From NCBI GenBank assembly GCA_031274195.1, contig JAISQM010000123.1, positions 1 to 40,680 of the forward strand: a DNA stretch of 40,680 nt, in the 5' to 3' direction. A program made the translations under genes and the position numbers. This DNA is from Eubacteriales Family XIII. Incertae Sedis bacterium (lineage in GTDB: Bacteria > Bacillota > Clostridia > Peptostreptococcales > Anaerovoracaceae). Positions 36,296-40,680 of this stretch are shown here, one piece after another (positions within the stretch are counted from its first letter, which is position 1; every line of letters starts with the position of its first letter). Below the pieces are notes generated by a model, which worked only from the letters and a program-made list of their open reading frames with translations, had not been told where the DNA came from and made no database searches.

Positions 36296-38938
36296 TCACT
36301 CTGGCTCCCCGGCATCCCCATCCTCGCAGGCCTCCAGCGTCATAACCGTCTTGAACAAGTCGCCGTCGATGGAAATTTCAAATTGGCCGCCCTGCAGCCG
36401 CACGAGATCCTTCGCGATGGCCAACCCCAGCCCGCTGCCGTCCGTCGTCCGCGACTCGTCGCCCCGCTTGAACCGCTCCATCAGCTCGTCGGCGGGGATG
36501 TTGAGCTTCGCCTTCGAGATGTTCTTCATCTCCATAACCGTCATGCCGCGCGCATTTCCGGCACCCGCCGCTCTGCCCGAACGGTGCTCGCGAATGTCGA
36601 CATACACCCTGCTGCCCGGCATCGCATACTTGCTCACATTGGCGAGCAGATTGTCCACCACGCGCCACAGCAGCTGGCTGTCGGCGAGCACATAACAGTG
36701 TTCCGACTCCGCGCCGACAATCATCTCAAGCTCCGCGGCGGCGAGCCCCTCCGCCATCTCGGCAATCGCCTGATTCAGCAGCGACAGCAGGTCGAGCTTC
36801 TCCCTGCGCACGGGAATCGCCCCGCTGGACGCCTTCGCCGCGTCAAACAAGTCCTCCGTGAGCTTCTGCAGCCGCCGACTCTTTTCGTCTATGATCTTCA
36901 GGTATTCCTGCGCGTTCTTGCCACGCAATCCCTCTTTCTTCAGCAGATCCGTATACGTGATGATGGACGTGAGCGGCGTCTTGAGGTCGTGGCTCACATT
37001 GGAGATGAGGTCCGTCTTGAGCCGCTGATTCTTCAACTCGTTCTGAATCGCGATGTTCGACGCCGCCCCGATCGCGTTGATGCGCCGCGACAGATTGTCG
37101 AATTCCGACCTCGCGTTTTCCGCAACCGGTATCTGCCACTGCAGATTGCCGCCCGCGATCTCATCGATACCTTTCTTCAATTTGCCATATTTCACGATAC
37201 GCTGCCATGTGAAAGCTGCGGCGAGCGAGAATGTGGTAAGCAACAGAGTTAGACCGAAAGCGGAGAAGGGAAGCAACATACCGCCAATTGCCGAAGCCAT
37301 ACATACAAGCGCTACTAGAATCAATGTCTTCGCGAACGGATTTTTGCCGTCGAACCCCGATTTGAGAAGGAGAAAGAGCGCTCTGAGTCCGCGGCACAGC
37401 AGCGTGAGGATTCTCCATATGATAGACCTCTTCAGGAACAGACCCGCCTTGATATTTCGAATCAGGGAAAGGAAGCACCACAGGGCGACGGCCACGAGCA
37501 GCGCACTGAGTCCCGCGAACAGGATAAGCAATATATTGTCGCCTATATCACTGCGCGATATCCTCTCGTAGAAGAACGCCGCGCTCATCGACTCGGAAAG
37601 GGAAAGCTCCGCGACAGCCGCGAGCATGATTACCGCCAGCTGTATCTCCACGAACACCTTGTCGAGCGCGTACAGTCTTCGCGTCTCGTCCTCGCGCTTT
37701 CGGCCCGTCACAACGATTAGCCAGATAAAGAAAATCAACGCAAGTAGCAGCGCGGCCGCCGCCGGAATGAAATGCCGGTTAGCCGTGTGCCGCGCCTGCG
37801 TCAACGCCGCCGCGTGCGCGGCGATGGTGTCTTCGTCATAGGCGAGATACAGGGACGTCCCCTCGGGCAGCGAATCCAGCACATCTTTCGTAAAATCCCA
37901 AGCGTGTTCGGGAACCTTCTTAATATCGACTTTCTCCGCGTTCCGCGCGGATACAAGGAGCGCCGCCGGGGCTTTTTCAAACGCGGAGAGGGCGGCGGGA
38001 TAATTATCCTCGTTTAATCGTACATTGGCGATGGATGCGTTGCCGTCGCCGATAAAACAGAGCAAACCCTCGGTTTCGAGCCACTCGGTATAAGCGTCAT
38101 AACTCTCCTGCCACGTGGCGAGAACATTCTGCCAAATCTGCTCAAGCTGTTCCGCGTAGAGCTGCTCAAAAGCGGCCTTCACGCCGGACGCGTCGAACTC
38201 CGCGGGAACAAACCGGATCACCAACATTTCATTTTCCACTCGCTTTTCCATGCTGACTAGGTTGGGATTGGCGGCCATCGGTTCCAAATCAAAAATACTG
38301 CCGGTCTCGTCTATAGTCCAAACATAGAATCTCTCCGCAAAGTGTTCGGACGCGAATTTTTCCTGTTCATCTTCAGCTTTCAACTCCGCCGCTTCGTCGC
38401 CGGATTGCGCTTCTGTGGGCACATCTTCCTCATACACGTTGTTCGGAGACATATTGTACATTTCCGAGGTTACAATGTCCGGCGGCGCCCCATCCATCTC
38501 CGGACTTGCGGTGTCGGGAAACATGTTAAGCCACTCTTGGGAATACTCATCGTATCCTCTCTCTTCATTCCTGATGTCGCTCGCGATATTCTCATAGATG
38601 CCTCTCACGATGTCCTCGTAATTGCTTCGCGCCTGTGTGTCGGATTTTATGTCATATTGCGGGTCGTTCGGATCGACATTTCCATAGCCCCTGTAGAAAG
38701 AGACCAGCCTGCTGCAGTCATTGTTCACCAAACTCGCAAAAATCGTGCTTTCAAAATACGGCGCATTTGAAAACAGATCGACGGGAGGGATATAGCCCTC
38801 GCTCCTCTCCAAGTCCTGAATTTTCGCGAAACCGACGACGGTGAATGTCCCCGCCCCCACCGTCAGCGCCACCACGAGCGCGAACGCGATCAGCCGTGCC
38901 GCAAACCTATTGCCCAATTTTTTCAATTTTGTATCCAA
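36296..38938 (-). CDS. Sensor histidine kinase (880 aa, large extracytoplasmic region)
   Basis: HisKA 'LISNVSHDLKTPLTSIITYTDLLKKEG', N-box 'VVDNLLANVSKYAMPGSRVYV', 'GSGLGLAIAKDLVRLQGG'. Confidence 0.95.
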   Translation of the reverse strand: MDTKLKKLGNRFAARLIAFALVVALTVGAGTFTVVGFAKIQDLERSEGYIPPVDLFSNAPYFESTIFASLVNNDCSRLVSFYRGYGNVDPNDPQYDIKSDTQARSNYEDIVRGIYENIASDIRNEERGYDEYSQEWLNMFPDTASPEMDGAPPDIVTSEMYNMSPNNVYEEDVPTEAQSGDEAAELKAEDEQEKFASEHFAERFYVWTIDETGSIFDLEPMAANPNLVSMEKRVENEMLVIRFVPAEFDASGVKAAFEQLYAEQLEQIWQNVLATWQESYDAYTEWLETEGLLCFIGDGNASIANVRLNEDNYPAALSAFEKAPAALLVSARNAEKVDIKKVPEHAWDFTKDVLDSLPEGTSLYLAYDEDTIAAHAAALTQARHTANRHFIPAAAALLLALIFFIWLIVVTGRKREDETRRLYALDKVFVEIQLAVIMLAAVAELSLSESMSAAFFYERISRSDIGDNILLILFAGLSALLVAVALWCFLSLIRNIKAGLFLKRSIIWRILTLLCRGLRALFLLLKSGFDGKNPFAKTLILVALVCMASAIGGMLLPFSAFGLTLLLTTFSLAAAFTWQRIVKYGKLKKGIDEIAGGNLQWQIPVAENARSEFDNLSRRINAIGAASNIAIQNELKNQRLKTDLISNVSHDLKTPLTSIITYTDLLKKEGLRGKNAQEYLKIIDEKSRRLQKLTEDLFDAAKASSGAIPVRREKLDLLSLLNQAIAEMAEGLAAAELEMIVGAESEHCYVLADSQLLWRVVDNLLANVSKYAMPGSRVYVDIREHRSGRAAGAGNARGMTVMEMKNISKAKLNIPADELMERFKRGDESRTTDGSGLGLAIAKDLVRLQGGQFEISIDGDLFKTVMTLEACEDGDAGEPE

Positions 38939-39602
38939 TGCCCCACACCACCTTCAAGTATCGCGGATTCTTAGGATCGATTTCTATCTTCTCCCGAATC
39001 CTTCTGATGTGTACGGCAACGGTGTTTTCAGGATTGTAAGACGGCTCGTTCCACACGGATTCGTAGATCTGCTCCATGGAAAACACCTTCCCCGCGTTCC
39101 GCGCCAACAGCCTGAGTATGCCGAATTCAATCGGTGTGCAGGCCACCTGCTCCCCGTCCAGCGTCACTGTCTTCGACTCATCGTCCACACAGAGACCCCC
39201 GGTCTTATAAATGCCGGTTCTTTTCTCCATGCTTCCCAGATCGGTATACCGCCGAATGAGGGAGCGCACTCTGGCCGTGAGTTCGAGGGGGTTGAAAGGT
39301 TTCGTCACGTAGTCGTCGGCTCCGATGTTCAGCCCCGTGACCTTGTCGTAATCCTCCGATTTTGCCGAGAGCATGATGATGGGTATATTCCTGCTCTCGC
39401 GGATTTTCATGGTCGCCCTTATGCCGTCCAACTTCGGCATCATCACATCCATGATGATGAGATGAATCTCCTCGGAGGACGCAACCGCCAGCGCTTCCTC
39501 GCCGTCGTACGCCTTATGGACGCGATAACCCTCCGCGGTGAGATAAATCTCCACGGCGCCCGCAATTTCCTTATCGTCGTCGGCCACGAGAATGCTGTAC
39601 AC
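38907..39602 (-). CDS. OmpR/PhoB-type response regulator (VanR-like)
   Basis: 'ILVADDDKEIAGAVEIYL', 'LIIMDVMMPKLDGI', 'GADDYVTKPFNPLELTARV', winged helix 'NTVAVHIRRIREKIE...WGIGYKIEK'. Proposed GTG start at 39602; the provided ORF begins at 39650. Overlaps the kinase start. Confidence 0.94.
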   Translation of the reverse strand: MYSILVADDDKEIAGAVEIYLTAEGYRVHKAYDGEEALAVASSEEIHLIIMDVMMPKLDGIRATMKIRESRNIPIIMLSAKSEDYDKVTGLNIGADDYVTKPFNPLELTARVRSLIRRYTDLGSMEKRTGIYKTGGLCVDDESKTVTLDGEQVACTPIEFGILRLLARNAGKVFSMEQIYESVWNEPSYNPENTVAVHIRRIREKIEIDPKNPRYLKVVWGIGYKIEKIGQ

Positions 39603-39705
39603 CCAAAACTCCGTTCCGTACACATATCGCCGGCCCCATTGCCGGTACATCTGTATACTACAGGAAGAATCTTACTAAAGATCGATGTTATTTCTTACGT
39701 TTTCC

Positions 39706-39807
39706 TTAAAATGCAAATGAATACACGATTGACGTGATTACCATCGCCACAATTACCAGTACGGCTACGATCGCAAATATTTTTTTGTGTTTCTGAAAAT
39801 TGTACAT
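39706..39807 (-). CDS. 33-aa single-TM small protein
   Basis: ATG at 39807 overlaps the DUF1934 stop (TAATG). Translation MYNFQKHKKIFAIVAVLVIVAMVITSIVYSFAF*. Not in the supplied ORF track (too short). Confidence 0.6.
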   Translation of the reverse strand: MYNFQKHKKIFAIVAVLVIVAMVITSIVYSFAF

Positions 39808-40253
39808 TACTGCATGATCTCTATGCTCAACAAGCTGCGACTCTCCGCCAAGCCTTTCAGGCTCACATTGTAGTCGATATCGATCGAACCTTCGCCGCTC
39901 TCCTTGATGCGGTTCTTGACCTCGTTCGTCAGAACCTCCATCTCCACGGAGCCGAAAGGCGTGTCGTAGAATCCGTTGAACCGTTTTCCCTTCTCAAAAT
40001 TGATGGCCGTCTCGATGCCGACATCCTCCCCGTAGCGTTTCATGCGAATCGTATCGCCCGTAATCTTCAGGCTCGTCGTACAGCCCTCCATGCCGGACAA
40101 ATCGCTCTCGTCGTAGACCAAATACATAGAATCCCCCTTGCGGTAGAATCTGCCCTCCGTGATGAATTCCATGCCTTCGGGTTCTTCGTCTTTTTCACCG
40201 CCCGCCATGATCTGATTACCGATTATTTTTAGCAAGATGTCTTTCATAGCCAA
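39807..40253 (-). CDS. DUF1934 (YwiB-like) beta-barrel protein
   Basis: 'YLVYDESDLSGMEGCTTSLKITGDTIRMKRYG...TPFGSVEMEVLTNEVKNRIKESGEGSIDIDYNVSLKG', typical DUF1934 pattern. Confidence 0.75.
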   Translation of the reverse strand: MAMKDILLKIIGNQIMAGGEKDEEPEGMEFITEGRFYRKGDSMYLVYDESDLSGMEGCTTSLKITGDTIRMKRYGEDVGIETAINFEKGKRFNGFYDTPFGSVEMEVLTNEVKNRIKESGEGSIDIDYNVSLKGLAESRSLLSIEIMQ

Positions 40254-40680
40254 ATCCTATTATCCTTTCAATCAGCTCGGAATACGCCACACCCTTCGCC
40301 TGCCACAACAACGGAAACATGCTGTATGCCGTGAAGCCGGGAATGGTATTCATCTCGTTCACATATATCTTACCCGATTTCTCCTCATAGAAAAAATCGA
40401 TTCTCGAAAATCCCGCGCCGCCCAACGTCTTGTAGGCCGCAGTCGCGAGCGCGCCGATCTCTCGCGCCGCATCCGCCGGGATGTCCGCCGGAATGCGCAG
40501 CTCCGAACTGCCGCTTCGGTATTTGGCATCGTAGTCGTAAAACTCTCCCGCGGAGATGATCTCTCCGATCGCGCCCACGCACGGCTCGTCATTGCCGAGC
40601 ACCGCGGTCTCAAGCTCCCGCCCCTCCGCCGCTTCCTCCACAAGCACCCTGCTGTCATACCGCAAGGCCTCGTCTATCGC
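40216..40680 (-). CDS. ddl: D-alanine--D-alanine ligase, C-terminal part (N-terminus outside window)
   Basis: 'RVLVEEAAEGRELETAVLGND', 'AREIGALATAAYKTLGGAGFSRIDFFYEEKSGKIYVNEMNTIPGFTAYSMFPLLWQAKGVAYSELIERII'. Confidence 0.94.
   Translation of the reverse strand, partial: AIDEALRYDSRVLVEEAAEGRELETAVLGNDEPCVGAIGEIISAGEFYDYDAKYRSGSSELRIPADIPADAAREIGALATAAYKTLGGAGFSRIDFFYEEKSGKIYVNEMNTIPGFTAYSMFPLLWQAKGVAYSELIERIIGFGYERHLAKNNR

Noticed and set aside
35924-37252. 442-aa plus-strand ORF antisense to the regulator and histidine kinase
   Set aside because: No recognisable domain, R/H/L-rich shadow translation; the opposite strand has full SorC and HK domains.
38841-39737. 298-aa plus-strand ORF
   Set aside because: Antisense shadow of the response regulator with no domain features.

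Overview
The window comes from a Firmicutes/Clostridia-like genome. The centrepiece is a minus-strand locus at about 20.5-36.2 kb that encodes a complete-looking bacterial microcompartment (BMC, a metabolosome). It contains 2 BMC-H, 1 PduT-like BMC-T and 3 BMC-P shell genes, two DeoC-family aldolases, a PduP/EutE-type CoA-acylating aldehyde dehydrogenase, a PduL phosphotransacylase, a PduS/RnfC-like flavo-FeS protein and a BMC-associated protein of unknown function. These are continuous with a GatD-like polyol(-phosphate) dehydrogenase, an FGGY kinase, a ribose-type ABC importer and a SorC-family regulator. It resembles the published sugar-phosphate-utilising (SPU, DeoC-type) BMC class, but has several unusual points: a [4Fe-4S] ferredoxin-like motif appended to one DeoC, a second DeoC with a diverged active site, no RpiB, no BMC alcohol dehydrogenase and no recognisable double-stacked gated trimer. 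Its regulator/transporter/kinase/aldolase layout resembles the lsr (AI-2) system. A second accessory module at 8.1-20.4 kb contains a giant (~3,077 aa) secreted RHS/YD-repeat polymorphic toxin with a TNT/ART-like C-terminal tip, a candidate immunity gene, a tandem pair of small paralogues (one frameshifted in an A8 tract), a MORN-repeat protein and a co-transcribed membrane protein. The left end carries MscL, a bacterial calpain-like protease, a GNAT protein, a permuted-papain-like membrane protein, tRNA-Gly(CCC) and an aminotransferase. The right end carries a two-component system, DUF1934, a small membrane ORF and a partial D-Ala-D-Ala ligase. All calls are by eye from sequence and motif recognition; no searches were run.
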